Positions 22,980 through 35,956 of a stretch of DNA of 64,000 nt are shown here, piece by piece. The notes below the pieces were generated by a model. That model was not told the DNA's origin, did no database searches, and was given only the letters and a program-made list of their open reading frames with translations. Source of the DNA: Gavia stellata (Eukaryota; Chordata; Aves; Gaviiformes; Gaviidae); the NCBI RefSeq assembly GCF_030936135.1, contig NC_082602.1:1550001-1614000 (forward strand), in the 5' to 3' direction. How positions within the stretch are numbered: the first letter of the stretch is position 1; each line of letters begins with the position of its first letter. A program made the translations under genes and the position numbers.

Positions 22980-25900
22980 TAAAGCTTCTAAAATATATAT
23001 CAGTTAATAAGAGCCAAGGCCACATTCTCCTATGAAATGGCCTCACAGAAGTCCCCTTTGCTGAGGCTATGTAAGAATTGGTTTGTCCCTGGTGGTCTGT
23101 TCTTCTGTGCTTTATTCAGGAGACCCACTCCTCCATTTTTTAAATGCAACTAGAAACCTGCATTTCAGCAGCATCAACAAGTGCTGGAGGAATATTTTTC
23201 ATTAGTTCCTAAAACATCCCTCTTCTTGGATGATGTGTTCCTGTAACATGCTTGCCATGAGTCGGAATTCGTGTTGCTGCAGTGCAGAGAGTTTTCCTAT
23301 ATGGAGGCATGGTCAGCGTGTGTGTCCACTGAGCATCCTTTGACTTTAACATCAGTCGTGCTCAGAAACTGCAGTGCTACAGCAGCTGCTGCATTTCAAA
23401 GACTTTATCACTTTAACAGCCTGCCCCTAATTGACTCAGCCAGAAAAGATCAAACCTCGAGTATTGGTGATGTTTTCTTGTTAACCTCCAATAGCTAATT
23501 ACTGCTTAAGCCAGCCTTTCTTTTTCCTATACATCCATACATAGGTGTACAGTGCAAACAATGCAGCGGCTCAACAGCTATCAGAGATATCCTGGACAAT
23601 GGACAAAAAAAAGAGAACAAATCAAAAACCCAGAAAAAAAAAAAAAAGAGCAGTTAGCTCTTATAAAGTGGGTATGATGTATGATGTTTGGAGGAGAAGA
23701 TATTAAGGACAGGAATCAAGAGTGCGCTGGCAAGGTGCCAGCATCCTGGTAACCTACGCCCCCTCTGCAAAAGGAACCGCTGCATCCCTAGTGAACTGCA
23801 GCAAAACCAAGACTAAGGCTCAGCGGGCAAGTTGTACTGGGGCACTTACCCTGGCTAGATGCGTGCAACAAGCTTGGCCCCCGACTACTATAGTACATTA
23901 CCAGCACAAAATTGCAGCGCATTCTAAACATATTTGATACAAGTTTATGTAATTCTGGGAGATGGTTTGATTTTAATCAGCAAATTAACACCCTTTTTTT
24001 TGGCCAAAGCAGAAAGCTTCCTTCCTCAAGACAGACTTAAGGTTGATACTATCCCTTTAGAGCCTATCTGCAGCATTATGTGACTGACTACCCCAGGGCT
24101 TAAGTATCAAGATCATAATCCCCCATCGTTTTATTTTAAATTTTTTACAAGCAGTCTATAGATGAGCAACAGAAGGTCTAAGATTTGGAAAAGGTATACC
24201 CGTCCAGCTGTAGCAGCCACAGTTTGGCACTTACCTGGGCTAGAGTACTGCCAGCAGCGGGGTGGTGTGCTTACATACCAGCAAAGTCTCTGCTCTTAGG
24301 TGGACCTTAGGAGGACTGGAGTTCCAGCTGCCATCTCATACGATTTATTAGATTTTACTACCCCAAAATTGTAACAATAGGGTGTATTTTCTGTGGAGGC
24401 TAAACTAGCAGGACTCAGAGGAACATATGTCACAGCCTAGGATGAATTCATATCTACAACCCCACCCAAATTCCTAAAAAGCAGTTCTTGCCCTCATCTG
24501 ATTTCTCATGCAGCATGCCAGGTGAATGGGTGCTGGGAAGGAAGCACAGGAAATCAAGGTGACACGTCCTGCAGTAGCAGCAGATGGGGTGTTTCGTTGT
24601 ACTTGCAGCCTGCTACCTTGTTTTTAAACCTCAGAAGCTTTGCTGTCTTTTCTTTTCATGCTTTTTGCCTTTAGTGACTACATCTTCATTAGTTTGAGGA
24701 CGTGGAGGTTATCAGGAAGGCTTGGAAAGCTGTGTCATAAACAGAGCAGCTGCTGAAATCAATGTGACTTTTCTGCTTGCCTTTGTGGAGCTGAGTACTT
24801 TGCCTCCTGCTAACCCAAACTCATTTGGCACAAGAAGCGATGTGGCTGTGTTACCTTCACAGCGGCACAAGAAATGCACTTCGGCTTCAACGGGAGCTGC
24901 ATGTCACGCCTGTGGGCACAGGACAGCACACAGGCAGCTCTGGGTCCGTGCTTCCATCACAGCCACAGCGCGCGTCCAGCGTGGGGGACCAGGAGGGAAG
25001 GGTACTGCACCGCCACGGGGTGACTGCTGCTGCAAAGTCCTCCCGGTGCACACTGCAGTACTGCAGCCACGTCGCCCCGCTTCCTGAGCTGCCAGGGTCT
25101 GGCAGTGATGGTATTGTGTGGTGATAATGAGTGCTGCGCCTTTCATCACTTTGCTCTTTCTCTCTCCTCCTGCCCCCTTTAAGATAGATTCAATTTTTTA
25201 ATCAGAATTTCCACCGTTCATTTACAGTAGTCTTTCCTTAGCCATTAGCTTGTTTTAACAGGAAGTTCTATTTTATCTAACAGTTTATGTCATAGCTATA
25301 CATTTATAAATGGAGAAGGATGGATGGACAGGTGGGTGCATGTGTGTGTGCCAATAACACACGTGTGTGCGCACAAAGAGAGCGAATCGCCTCCAAGCAA
25401 TCAAGGGCATGGCTATTCCTTAAGTCCAGAAAAAAAGGGACTGTAATTTGTCATCTTGGCAGGATAATTAGCCTGGGCAGTACAATGCCCAACGTGGCTG
25501 TACTCCGGCACCCGTGCTAGACGGGGTATCTCTCCATGCACTATGCAGAGTCCTGTCTCTCCTGTCCTTGCTCACCTTTTTTAAGGAAACGAAGAAGGAG
25601 CCAGTGGCTGAGCCAAGCGTAGCTTCTGAACACAAGATCTGGGAGCACTGCTTCTGTTCCCTTCCTGTGCTTCTGACTCACTTGGACTTAACAATCCTAT
25701 CCACAACCAGTGTTTCACCATGTTGTGAAGGTCTTTCAAGGCGCCTACAGTCCACTTTGTGCCCTGATGTCTACTCAGAATTCATTTAGTTATGCATATC
25801 GATTGTGTAACTATGCAGATTTTTCAGTCTGCAAGGGAAAAACGCATATCGCTAAATTAAACTGATGGGAGAAACAAGTATTTACTATTCTCACTTGGCT

Positions 25901-28900
25901 TGATGATGGTATTAAGTTTTGTAGTTTACTGCATTCTTACACGTCGTGTTCCTCATTTAAACAGTGATGATTAATCAGCATTCACCATTTTGTTTACCCC
26001 CTCTTTCTAGAACTAGCATGCTGTGATAGCTTTTTGTAACACTAAATCAGGGCAGACCCTGCTTAATATTTTACATATTTAAAAATTGCGCTTTCCTTTT
26101 TCATTAAAACAGCCTCTTGCCAACATTTCTGAGATAACAAGTTAGAGTAAAATAGCTCTTTGAGAATGCTGTTAGAGAGAGATGCTGTCTAGGTCTAATT
26201 TCTAAAATGTAATACATCATTAAAAAATAATAATCTTTCTACCTGTGAAAAATTAATCAGATAAAATAATGACCTTAATACAGTTTCCCTTGGTGACCTT
26301 TATCAAGGAAGTAAGAAATTCTTTCTTAGATACTAAAAGTAATCATGGCAAAGTAGAGTTTCTGTAAACTCTCCTGTTGGCCTTCCACACAGGCATTAAG
26401 GAGAGTCTAAAGCGTTACCTCGGTGAGTAGCAGCTACATCACGGCAGTGCTGAACGCTGTGGTTTTGCCACATTTTCTCACCAAAACCAGTGACCCACTG
26501 CTAAGTTGCAGCGGGGTACGGCTGGGAACCACTAATTTTATCACACAGCATGTAACTTGCTAGTAGCTCCACAGGAATGGCTCAGCCTGCCAAACGGGAG
26601 CACGTTACACAGCGCAGTACCTGTGAGAGGTTGGGCCTGACTCTCGCACGAATGAAGTACCATCGGCTCCAACCCACATGACTGGTGGCAAATTACCGCG
26701 CTGCAGGGAGCACTTCTACGAGACACCTGGCTGCAGGGTGCCAAACTCTTACGAGACCACTACCCTCTGACATGGAAACTTGCCAGCGCTGGTATTGAAG
26801 CAACCATCGCTTAGTCGGAGACACATTGTGAGACGTTTAACATGCCTCAAAAGACAACAGATAATCTGCGGGCAGCCAGAGAGATGAAGCACACACATAC
26901 TGCAAATATAACTGCTGAGCAGAACCAACGATGGATTTCACCAATGAGCCATTATCAGTCTCGGCAATGCTGACATACAACATGGTTTTGTTGCGTTATC
27001 AACACAAAGGCTTATATTCTCCCCAAATTTTTGAAACAAACCTAAACCTCCCTTCAGTGTAACATGACATTCAGTTCTGCACCAAAGCTGCCCTTCTCTA
27101 TAAGCATCCTGTCCCTGGCTCCCCAAAAATCCCCCCCCAAAATCCCCCCCAAAACCTCTGATTGTACTTCCGTAGCACTCACAGGGCTGCCAGGAACAGG
27201 CACTTGCAGTTTCTGATAACCGCTGCAATGAGATAAGGCCCCTACCTGCCCTCCCATTTGACTTTGCCAGGTACCATGTCCACAGTCGTCTGGGAGTAGA
27301 GAACGAAGTCTTGAGCGGTATGCGATAAAAAAGGCTGAATTTATCTTTGTTGCCTTAAAAAGGTGATGATGCTTTCTATTCTTTAAGCATTTCAGCAGAG
27401 CTTTGAGGGTGAAGAGAAAGATTTTTAACAGTTGGACACAGAATCTTGCCCTTGCTCTTCCAAGAACCACAAAAGAGCCACTGTACAGACACTGACCCTT
27501 CCCCAAACACACTTTTGAATACAGCACAAACAACGTACCAGCTATTATGCGCTCCAGGTGAGGTCAGAGCTAGAGTTTCAGTGGGACCTCCTGAAAGCCA
27601 AACACTGGTTAAAACCTACGGGCCTATGCAACGCACAGCAACTCCAAGGGTCTCCACGTTTCTGCCCACAGCGCCCCGGTGGATTTGCTGCCCCAAGAGC
27701 TCCATGGGGCTCCCCCAGCTCTCTCTGGAAAATGCTGCACCTTGCCAGATTTGAGAGCACACAAATTAAGCCCCCTCGGGCTAGAACCACTTACTATTTC
27801 CAAGTAGCCCTCTCCATGCAAGCAGGATCGGGAGCTTGCATCCTCTCCTGCTGCACTGCAGCATGGGCTGCCCATGCCTGTTCTCCCCTTGCTGGTTGCT
27901 TAGACAGAGCCAAATGGCAGCAATTCCCGAACACCACGGCCACCTGTACGTTTCTGTGGCATCCATATGGGGACAGGCAAACACTCCTCGGAATGCTGCA
28001 ACTTGTTCTGGCTATCACAGCAGCATCGCGGACGGCCATTGCTTAACACACAAACAGTGTGCAGGGTTGGCGTTGCTTGTGTTGGGTGGCTCGTGAAAGG
28101 GCATAATTTTATCCTGTATTGGTAAAGAGCAACAATCAGTGCCAGAAAGATAAACTGTGTTAGAGCGTCCAGGCTGGTGCCGCCCTGAAAGCTTCTGTTT
28201 TGTTATGCAACGAGTGAATTACCTGATTCTGTTCATGTTGTTGCTACACTATTGATCCAGGTCTGTGCTACAGCTTTATCATTTGATCAGCTGAGCTTAG
28301 TGCTCCTAGTCCAAACAGTGAAATTACTGAAACTCTCTTCTTCCAATAATAAAGAAAAAAGGTAATATTCCTCAGTGCTCATCTAATGGGCTTTTGAGAA
28401 CCAGCTGCCTTCAAAATTCATTTGATAAACTGCACTGTTCTTTGGGTTTATCAAACCTTGTGGTTTATCAATACTTTGTAATAAACGCAAGTCTTTCTCA
28501 GACTATAAACAATGAGACAGTCGATGGCAACTTCAGGTTACCATTTCTGCGTGCAGCATTTGAAGGGTCAGCAAGCAAGCGGGTGCTGAGCAGGAGAAAG
28601 CTGCTGTCCTTATTTCTGGCTAGCTGTGTGTCTTTGCACAGCCACGAACTAGGGCTTGATGAGAAAGCATTCAAATGCATGCCCCCCATTTGCAGCACAA
28701 TTATAAATCTTAAAAGGTGAGAAGCATTTATCACCATCCACCAGCTTTAAAATGTACTTAATTGTAAAGTTTTGAGTTACAACCAACATTTGCTAGAGGC
28801 AAACAGATGTAAAAAGAAGCCCCTTCCAAACCACCGAGATCATCACAAAGAAGCAACCTGGGGATGACCACCATAAGAAACGAGAACCACCGTGGCTGTG

Positions 28901-29880
28901 ATCCATTAGAGACTTTTCTAAATATCAAGCTGTATTCCCTTAGAAGTGTGTGACACTTTCCAGAAAGCACTTTCATGGTTGTGACTGGCCCAAAATATCC
29001 CGTTCCCATTGTGTGTTTTTCCACCACGTGAGCTGAAATTTGCGTCAGAGATTGGTGCTGTTCTCCCATTGCTAAAAATCCAGGTTTTTTTTTCAATCTC
29101 TCTTCCATTTTGCTGACTGTGCAAGTTTTGCAGCTACATAATGAGGTTCTGGAAGGATTCAACCTTCCAGAAGGGTGGGAGGGATGCTGAGGGATCGCGC
29201 TGTGACATCACTCTGCCAGCAGAAGGCACCAAGACAGACACACGCATCACCCACCACGACCGCACTGTCATTTCCCCCACACCAACTCAGGCCAATCCTG
29301 GGTGCAAGGACTACCTACCGTTAACACTTAAGTATTTTAAGCTTCCTAACACGTCCCCGATAGATCTGCGGGGCTTTCTTTACAGTCTTGCTCACAGTAG
29401 TATATACTTAAACAAAAGTGAAAAAGTTTCTATTTTTCTCCTGACGTTCCTTGTTCTGCCTCACATGGTGGGCATTACACTGCCCTTCTACAGCCACACA
29501 GTCAGTCGTTTGAACCTTGCTTGTACTGAAAACGTAGCAGGTGCCGTTCCAAACAACAAAACTGTCAGTGCCCGCTTGGAGGAGTGCACAAATTAAATCA
29601 ATGTCAGGAGCAGTGATTATCACCTTGATCGGTCAGCCAGCAAGTAGTTCTGCCACCCAGGGGAAAATGCTCGCGCCTCGCATCAGCTTTACAAATTTCA
29701 GTGGTTAAATAGCTGTAAATTATATCCCAAGCCTCAGATACGTTATTCTGCTAACTGTATCCACCAAAGCCACGCTAATACTTCACTTCCCAAAGGAAAA
29801 GCAGAGGTGAGCTTTTTTTACTGTATCAGTCCATACCTTTACTGCTGCTGGTTCTGGCACCCACTGCCTGCTCACTGTTA
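22980..29880. other. Intergenic stretch, no gene recognised
   Basis: Several moderately long frames occur here (27558-28046 plus, 27054-27533 minus, 29141-29596 plus; 151-162 codons). They overlap one another, have no recognisable domains and look like chance frames in locally GC-richer sequence. Poly-C tracts near 27127-27150 and an A run near 23633-23647 are low complexity. Confidence 0.5.
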
Positions 29881-29882
29881 AA

Positions 29883-29970
29883 AATCTGCATTAATTTACA
29901 GTATGGCATCCCCAGAAAATACAGGTCTGAATTCTGTACTGATTTACAGTATTACATCCACAGAAAATAA
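29883..29970 (+). repeat. Imperfect tandem duplication, 48-bp period
   Basis: Two copies of a ~40-bp unit begin 48 bp apart. Both contain ATTTACAGTAT, then CATCC, then CAGAAAATA, with about ten substitutions between them. Confidence 0.7.
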
Positions 29971-29974
29971 AAAA

Positions 29975-32160
29975 TACTCCCCAAATCTTCTGCACCTGTG
30001 AAAGATTTCACAAAGCCCTCTCTTTGCCAACAGTATTCAAAAATTTGAAACTCACTACAAGTTTAGCTAAAATCGAGCTAGATTTTTAGATAAACCCCAC
30101 CCATTGCTGAAAAAGTGAAATTTCTTATGCTCTCTGCATTGTGGGAAAAGTTCTGAGCACCTGGACAGCACAAAGGAGATGGTATTGACAGGTTTTGCCT
30201 TTGATAAGCGTGCACGGCACTACTTAAGCCTGGCAATCCTTCACAGAGCTAGAGCTAAAGCTGGTATAGCTGTGAATCTCTAGAAAAAGAAACATTTTTT
30301 TTTTGCCCTCAGAAAATTGGGAGTACTTCTCTAAAAATCATGTGACCTTATCAAAGTCAGATCTTGCAATAAAAATGATGTAGTGAAATAATAACAGTAT
30401 CTTAAACAGGATGAAAATATAATATTTTACTAGCTCTTTCACAGATTTTTTTTCCTGCCATCATTCTTATCTATACATTTAGACTAGCTAAACTCCAAAC
30501 AGCTATTTTTTGTTATGTACCAAGTGCAAATATGCCAAGATAAGAGAGTTAAGAGAAAGAAATACCCTGTCTTTTTGGTTTGTTTTTTTTTTCCTTGCGT
30601 GGTAGGCTACATTGCATTTCTCATGCCTAAAAACAAGCACTGTCTCTCAAAATACTTGGTCAGAAACCTCAGCTTGAAAAGGAGGTATTTGACAGAAATG
30701 TCACATTTACATCAGCATAACACGCGAACAGCTTCTAAAGACGAACGTCAAGAGGAATCTCGGGGAGGAGAACGTGTGCAAGGGGAAAACAAACACAATC
30801 ACCATAGCAGAAGTTCATTCGCTGCCAGGGCAGAACCAACAGCCATCGTCATCCAGATCTTGGGGAGAAACTTCGACTGTGGCAACAGGGAAAGAATGAC
30901 CATGCCAACCACTTCCTTACTAATATGCACGCATTTATCTGTCGACTCTTCCTATCCTTTGAGAGGTATCCGTATCGTTCTCACAACTAGTTTGATCTTA
31001 CCTGAAAAAAAAGTTTGCATAATACAATTTCACACTTTTCTCACGTGAATATGTACCTTCTTTTTTTCTTTCCTGTATCACACTGGAGAAAAATACTTGG
31101 CTCTGTATTGCTAGTGTCTTCCAGGTATTGGTGATTATGAACAGTGGCATTTCTCAGCTCCCTATTCAAGTCGTAACACAATGCACCCACTACTTGGAGG
31201 CGCAAATAGAAATTACAAGCAGGTGCCAAAATTTATGTAGTGTATTTTACAAGTAATGCTTACTTAAAGTTTTTGAAACAAGTCTATGTGTGTGTTCTGA
31301 CAGCCTTTGCCCTTCACAGATCCGTTCATGCATATTAGCCTCGTAAAATAATCACTTTTTATCCTCTTCACCATGATCCATTTGTCTTTTCAGCAGGTTT
31401 ATGTTCAACGCTACTGGAGTGGAATGGTGATTGTACCATTTAACCCAACAGCTAGCTGGGCTTGAAAATGTATCCATCCCCTTCCTATTAATTACTCTTT
31501 AATGCCTCTTTCTATCACACAGACTCGTGTATCATCCTGGTTTATTTCGGAGGAATATAGCCATAGGATGACAATTATTGATGGAGCATAAAAACTGGAG
31601 CTAAAGACCGTGTAAAGAAGAAAACAGAACTGATGTGGGAAGAGATGAAAAGATGAAAAACTGACTAGAGAAGAAAATTGGAATGAGCTAATTTACGAAA
31701 GAAAATGAACAAACCACGGCCAGGTAACTCTGAATAAGATTAATTGCTACACATTTCCTTTCTCTCTGCAATTTTTATCTTATTTAATCTTCTATTCCAC
31801 TTTTCTGTGTAATGGTGCTATACTCTTATAAACTCTGATTCCACTCTTACATAAGTTCGCCAGCTGGGCGTTGAGCGAGATCCTCTGTTTGCATAAACTG
31901 CTATATCACTATCGGACTTTGGTATTGTTACTCAAATTTAAGCCAGCCGAGGATTTGCTCCATTGACTTTCATGGATTTATTTTTAATTTATTACTCTGA
32001 GTTCAGAATCAAGAGCTCTGGATATAAATCTTGAACATAAATAGACAATTTCCAAATCTAAACAGTATAGCCACAAGTACTGTACAGAAAAACAAGCTAG
32101 GCATGTATAGAACCGTCTGAAAAGTTAACCAAATGTTGCTGTGCATTTATTAGTAGTTTA
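29975..32160. other. Sequence 3' of PCDH15, no gene recognised
   Basis: AT-rich sequence just beyond the PCDH15 end. One 177-codon plus-strand frame (30515-31048) has no recognisable domain and no signs of an exon. Part of this stretch may be extended 3' UTR of the CD3-type transcript, since several AATAAA motifs occur on the minus strand. Confidence 0.45.
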
Positions 32161-32163
32161 CTC

Positions 32164-32169
32164 TTTATT
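32164..32169 (-). terminator. Candidate distal poly(A) signal, CD3-type transcript
   Basis: AATAAA on the minus strand about 270 nt past the MTKL stop codon. A closer AATAAA (32389-32394) lies only about 40 nt past the stop. Which is used cannot be told without RNA data, and more AATAAA motifs occur farther downstream. Confidence 0.4.
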
Positions 32170-32435
32170 AAACAATAAATCAAGATCCAAAAAACCTAAT
32201 CAATTTAAACGAAGTAGTGTTTAGCGAAATGGGAGCCTGTCAAAATAGTTGTCGGGGAGGACAATTAATTGGTACAAATGTGAGTGCAAATTTTGTTTTT
32301 AAACTTTAAAGCGTGTCGTTTGTAGTATACAACATATGTGCACAATACAAATTTCATACATTTTCCTCAGTGACAATAAAAAGCGCAGTTTATTATAAAC
32401 TGAAGTAAAAATTAAAATTAAAAAAAAAAATAAAA

Positions 32436-32990
32436 TCACAGTTTTGTCATTGGTATGTGAAGGTTGTTCCAAGGCCCCATCCAGAGCTCCTCTTCATCTG
32501 ACTGTGTGTGTTCACTGTGCAACTCCAAGGGCTCTTTGACATCCTCATTATCAACAACTGATTCTTGCTCTTCTGTGCTTTTCATTTTGGAGCCCCCTGG
32601 CTTTGTTACTCTGTTTTCGGCCCCTACCGTAGAGGAAGCAAATGAGACACTGCAAGGTCTTGTGTTCATTTTATCGCTAGAAGATGGTCCCTTTGACAAG
32701 GTGTTCAGTGGGACATTCTCCTCGTGTGTCACTGCAAGCTTGTCCAGTTTCTTGAATTGCTTCCCCAGCCTCACCGGAGATGTGACTTTTAAATTATTAC
32801 CAAGGCAAACGCGACGGGTTCTGACAACAGAGCCATTCTGTGCAATGTAGATGTTACCGTTGATGTTGTTTTGAATATTCGGGTTATTAAGACGATTCCT
32901 CTGGCTGGAATCAGGAGCGCTGTCTTCTCCAGTGGAGCTGGTCTCGTACTCTGGGTCGACTATCAACTTGATCCTTTTCTTTCTGGCCCA
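32436..32990 (-). CDS. PCDH15: PCDH15 terminal exon, CD3-type cytoplasmic tail (ends MTKL)
   Basis: This last coding exon adds 184 residues after the acceptor TTGTCAAACAG|TGG, entering in phase 0 directly from the GAG| end of the 38303-38435 exon. It begins WARKKRIKLIVDPEYETSS. It continues through NGNIYIAQNGSVVRTRR, SPVRLGKQFKKLDKLAVTHE and an acidic stretch (DEEELWMGPWNNLHIP), and ends in MTKL. I remember nearly the same wording in the human and mouse tail, so this is the best-conserved tail here. MTKL fits a class I PDZ ligand. It is a terminal alternative to the CD1 and CD2-type exons. The CD3 label follows from being the last exon and giving the shortest tail, matching the shortest mouse isoform as remembered. 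Confidence 0.93.
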   Translation of the reverse strand, partial: WARKKRIKLIVDPEYETSSTGEDSAPDSSQRNRLNNPNIQNNINGNIYIAQNGSVVRTRRVCLGNNLKVTSPVRLGKQFKKLDKLAVTHEENVPLNTLSKGPSSSDKMNTRPCSVSFASSTVGAENRVTKPGGSKMKSTEEQESVVDNEDVKEPLELHSEHTQSDEEELWMGPWNNLHIPMTKL

Positions 32991-35956
32991 CTGTTTGACA
33001 ATAAATAGAAATGTTGTTAAATCTCAGCACTATTTCTTACAGTTTCCCACCCTTTTTCTATCTGTTATACAGACACTCATATGAATTTTTATTAACTTGG
33101 TCTTTTGTACCCTTCCTTCTAGGTATTGCTTAATTGTTTTGATTACCGCTGTCTGCCAGTTTGTGTGAACATGCAAACAAGTCTCTGTACTAAAAAGTTA
33201 TAAGAAAGACAAACTCATTTCAGTTCGTGAACTGCATCATGTGAGTCAGAGTGTATAAAAACTCTGTTGTTTTTCTTCAGGTTTGGAAAGTAGTGACAAA
33301 TTTGTGTTGGGGTGGTTGGGTTTTTTTTTTGCTAACAATGCATTCAGCTGTTCTCCCATTAAGTCAAAGTGCACCTTCTTCAGAGAATTCTGAGGATGGA
33401 GACAGTCCTTGCTGAAAGAAAACTTCTGGAAATCACGATATTGGTAAGCCAGCCATCTTTTGACAAAGCAATGTCTCAGTCCACCTTGCAAAGAGAGATG
33501 AAAACCGACTAGATTAATTACCCCTTCTAACCGAAACTGGAAGGCACTGATGATGAAGCCATTGTGTAAGTGATACTTCTAAGAAACTGCTGTACTAACG
33601 GGTAAATGCTAGGAAGGCCTTAGAAGTTTTCTTCCAGAGTACTACTACATTGTAAATTCAGAGCAGAAATGGCATTGAGCAGGTCTGTTTTATATGCACA
33701 ACGCATCAAGCAGAGAAAGATCTCGGGACCTACACAAGGGAAATTCTCAGGCACGACATTGGCAAAATTGGCTGGTTAAAAAAAGAAAAGCTTGATATAA
33801 GGCTTTGTGCCAGTTCCAATCTATTGGGATCAATGGAGATGCTAGTACATGGAAGACGGTGGAGAAATGAGAGTTTAGATTTTTATATAATGTGTATTAT
33901 TTCTTTAAAGAGTTAACGCAAAGTATTTCCACGTTGCTGTGACTTTGTGCTAATAGTGATTACACAAAACCCTTTACTTAATTTATAAATGATCTTTTTA
34001 AAATAAATGCCTCCTTGCAGTACACTGAAACAAGCTACTATCATTCTTGAATTAATAATGAAAACACTGTTATTTCGCTAACCATCACCGTTAACTCCCA
34101 CTGCAATACACGCACATGCACACAAGAAAAGCCAGTTTTTAGAGAAAGAAAATCATGCGAGGTACAAACGGATGATGATTGCTCTTAAGTTTTTGAGAAG
34201 TTACGCTTTGTACAAATTACTTAGAGGCCTATTCTTTTGTTCCCAATAAAGACATACAATTTTCTTCACACAGGTGGATGAAAAGACTGACTAGTTTAAA
34301 TGGGATTTACATTAGAACACTGTGTGCAGCTACAGCTTTGTGCTATATGGGAATACAAAAAAGTAGGTAAGTGATCATAAATCTAGTTCACATTTCACCT
34401 GGAATTAAAGACAATAGTTGAGAAGTTAGCATCGTGCTTTGCAGCTCAACACCAACTGCCCTGCCAGGGTAACTCCACAGCAGGCTCAAGTTATGTTAAA
34501 AACACAAACGTTTTTCTCTTCCTCGTCTAACAGAGACTTCCTGGCAGAGTTTTGGTGCGTATGCCAGAATTTGTACTAGCTTAAAAGTACTCACTCACAA
34601 GACTAATCCAATACTGGCTCAAAGCTTTAATTTAATTTAAGCTTCCTATGGCTTATCTGGATAAATCTAGTGGCCGAGAAACAGCTCTGTGGCTTTTGAT
34701 ACAAGGTTTTGATACAAGGTAAATAAAGCACAGATAGCTTGTGCATACACAAAGCTTGCATACTCTGTGTGCTGACAGCACAGATGAGAGCTCCGTGAGG
34801 AAGTACGTCATGCAGAGGTTGCTTCTTATATGAAACCACAAAGGCCACTTGTGCTCTCAATAACAGAAGTCTTTCCTACACGATCATGCTCATTCTGAGC
34901 AGAACTGTGCTAATGAAAGCGCTACAAGATTTCTCTATTGAATGACATCAGATATTCCAGGTTATTTATTGAATTTTAAAAGGCAGATACCAAAATATAG
35001 AACATAGGTGATGGTTACCTTCGGCAACACTTTGCTGTTAACGCATCTCCAACTTTTAAAGAGATGTTTAAAAAAAAAAAATAACATCACTGTACTGTTA
35101 GGTGGGAAGGGCAGAAGTTGGCAGGTATAATCCCTTTCCTCTTCTGACCAAGCTCACTTTGTACACCTACCTCTGCATTTCTGTCTTGTACATCACTGGT
35201 ACCTGAAACCTGAATCTCGTGAGCCAGAAACAGTTTAATCCCAGCTCTGCTAGCAATACTTTACAGTTTTGGGAGTGTTGCTTTGCTGCTATTTCAGTTG
35301 CCCTCCCTGCAAATAGGGCTAATGTTTACAGCAGAGCACTCATTCGAAGATTAGCAAATGCTGTACAGAAGGGGAACATAAGGTGAAACCATGTACAACT
35401 TCTAAGTCTTTTCATCCTCATCATCGTTCCTGTTCTTCACTGAATTCCATGTTTTGCACCTTTTCTTCTGTAGCGTTCCGTTTTGTGACAGACATAACCT
35501 GCACGAACCTATGGCCCTCAATAAGTTTGTGCCATCAGGTTTGTCAAGCTATCTATCACAGCTAATGCAAAATGCAAAGTTACTTTCCTTCACAATGTGC
35601 ATAATGCAAAAAGGATTAAATCTAAGAGTCAACACAATGCCTCTTTAATGACGTTATTGAAATTAGCAGAGAAAAAGAAGTACTCCTTCCTGCCATTGCT
35701 CGATGAAAATTAATCTTTCTATTTCCACCACTAAGTATACCCCTGAGCTGTCTTTCAGAGGAATTCTATTCATTTGGTTTTCTACAGTTCTGTCCTTAAG
35801 ACAGCGTATAGAGTTCAAACACTGAAGCAATAAGCTTTGACGTTTTCTTTTTGGCTGTCTCTAGTCAAGTGCGTATTGCTTAGGAAAGACCACACAGAAG
35901 GCACAGCAAACAAGATCACTCCTTACTGCAAACTGTCCACCTACTGTCGCTCCTTT
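32991..35956 (-). other. PCDH15 intron / CD2-type 3' UTR
   Basis: Between the CD2-type stop and the CD3-type acceptor. The proximal part should be 3' UTR of the CD2-type transcript; its first canonical minus-strand AATAAA is at 34965-34970, about 990 nt past the stop. A 13-bp unit, TTTTGATACAAGG, is duplicated exactly in tandem at 34694-34719. No other exon was found. Confidence 0.6.

Noticed and set aside
27054..28046. Overlapping 159- and 162-codon frames on opposite strands
   Set aside because: They sit in a locally GC-rich area with no domain, no splice signals and several competing frames.
30515..31048. 177-codon plus-strand frame
   Set aside because: No recognisable domain, mixed composition, no splice or promoter context; plausible by chance.
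32464..32850. 128-codon plus-strand frame
   Set aside because: Antisense shadow of the CD3-type terminal exon.
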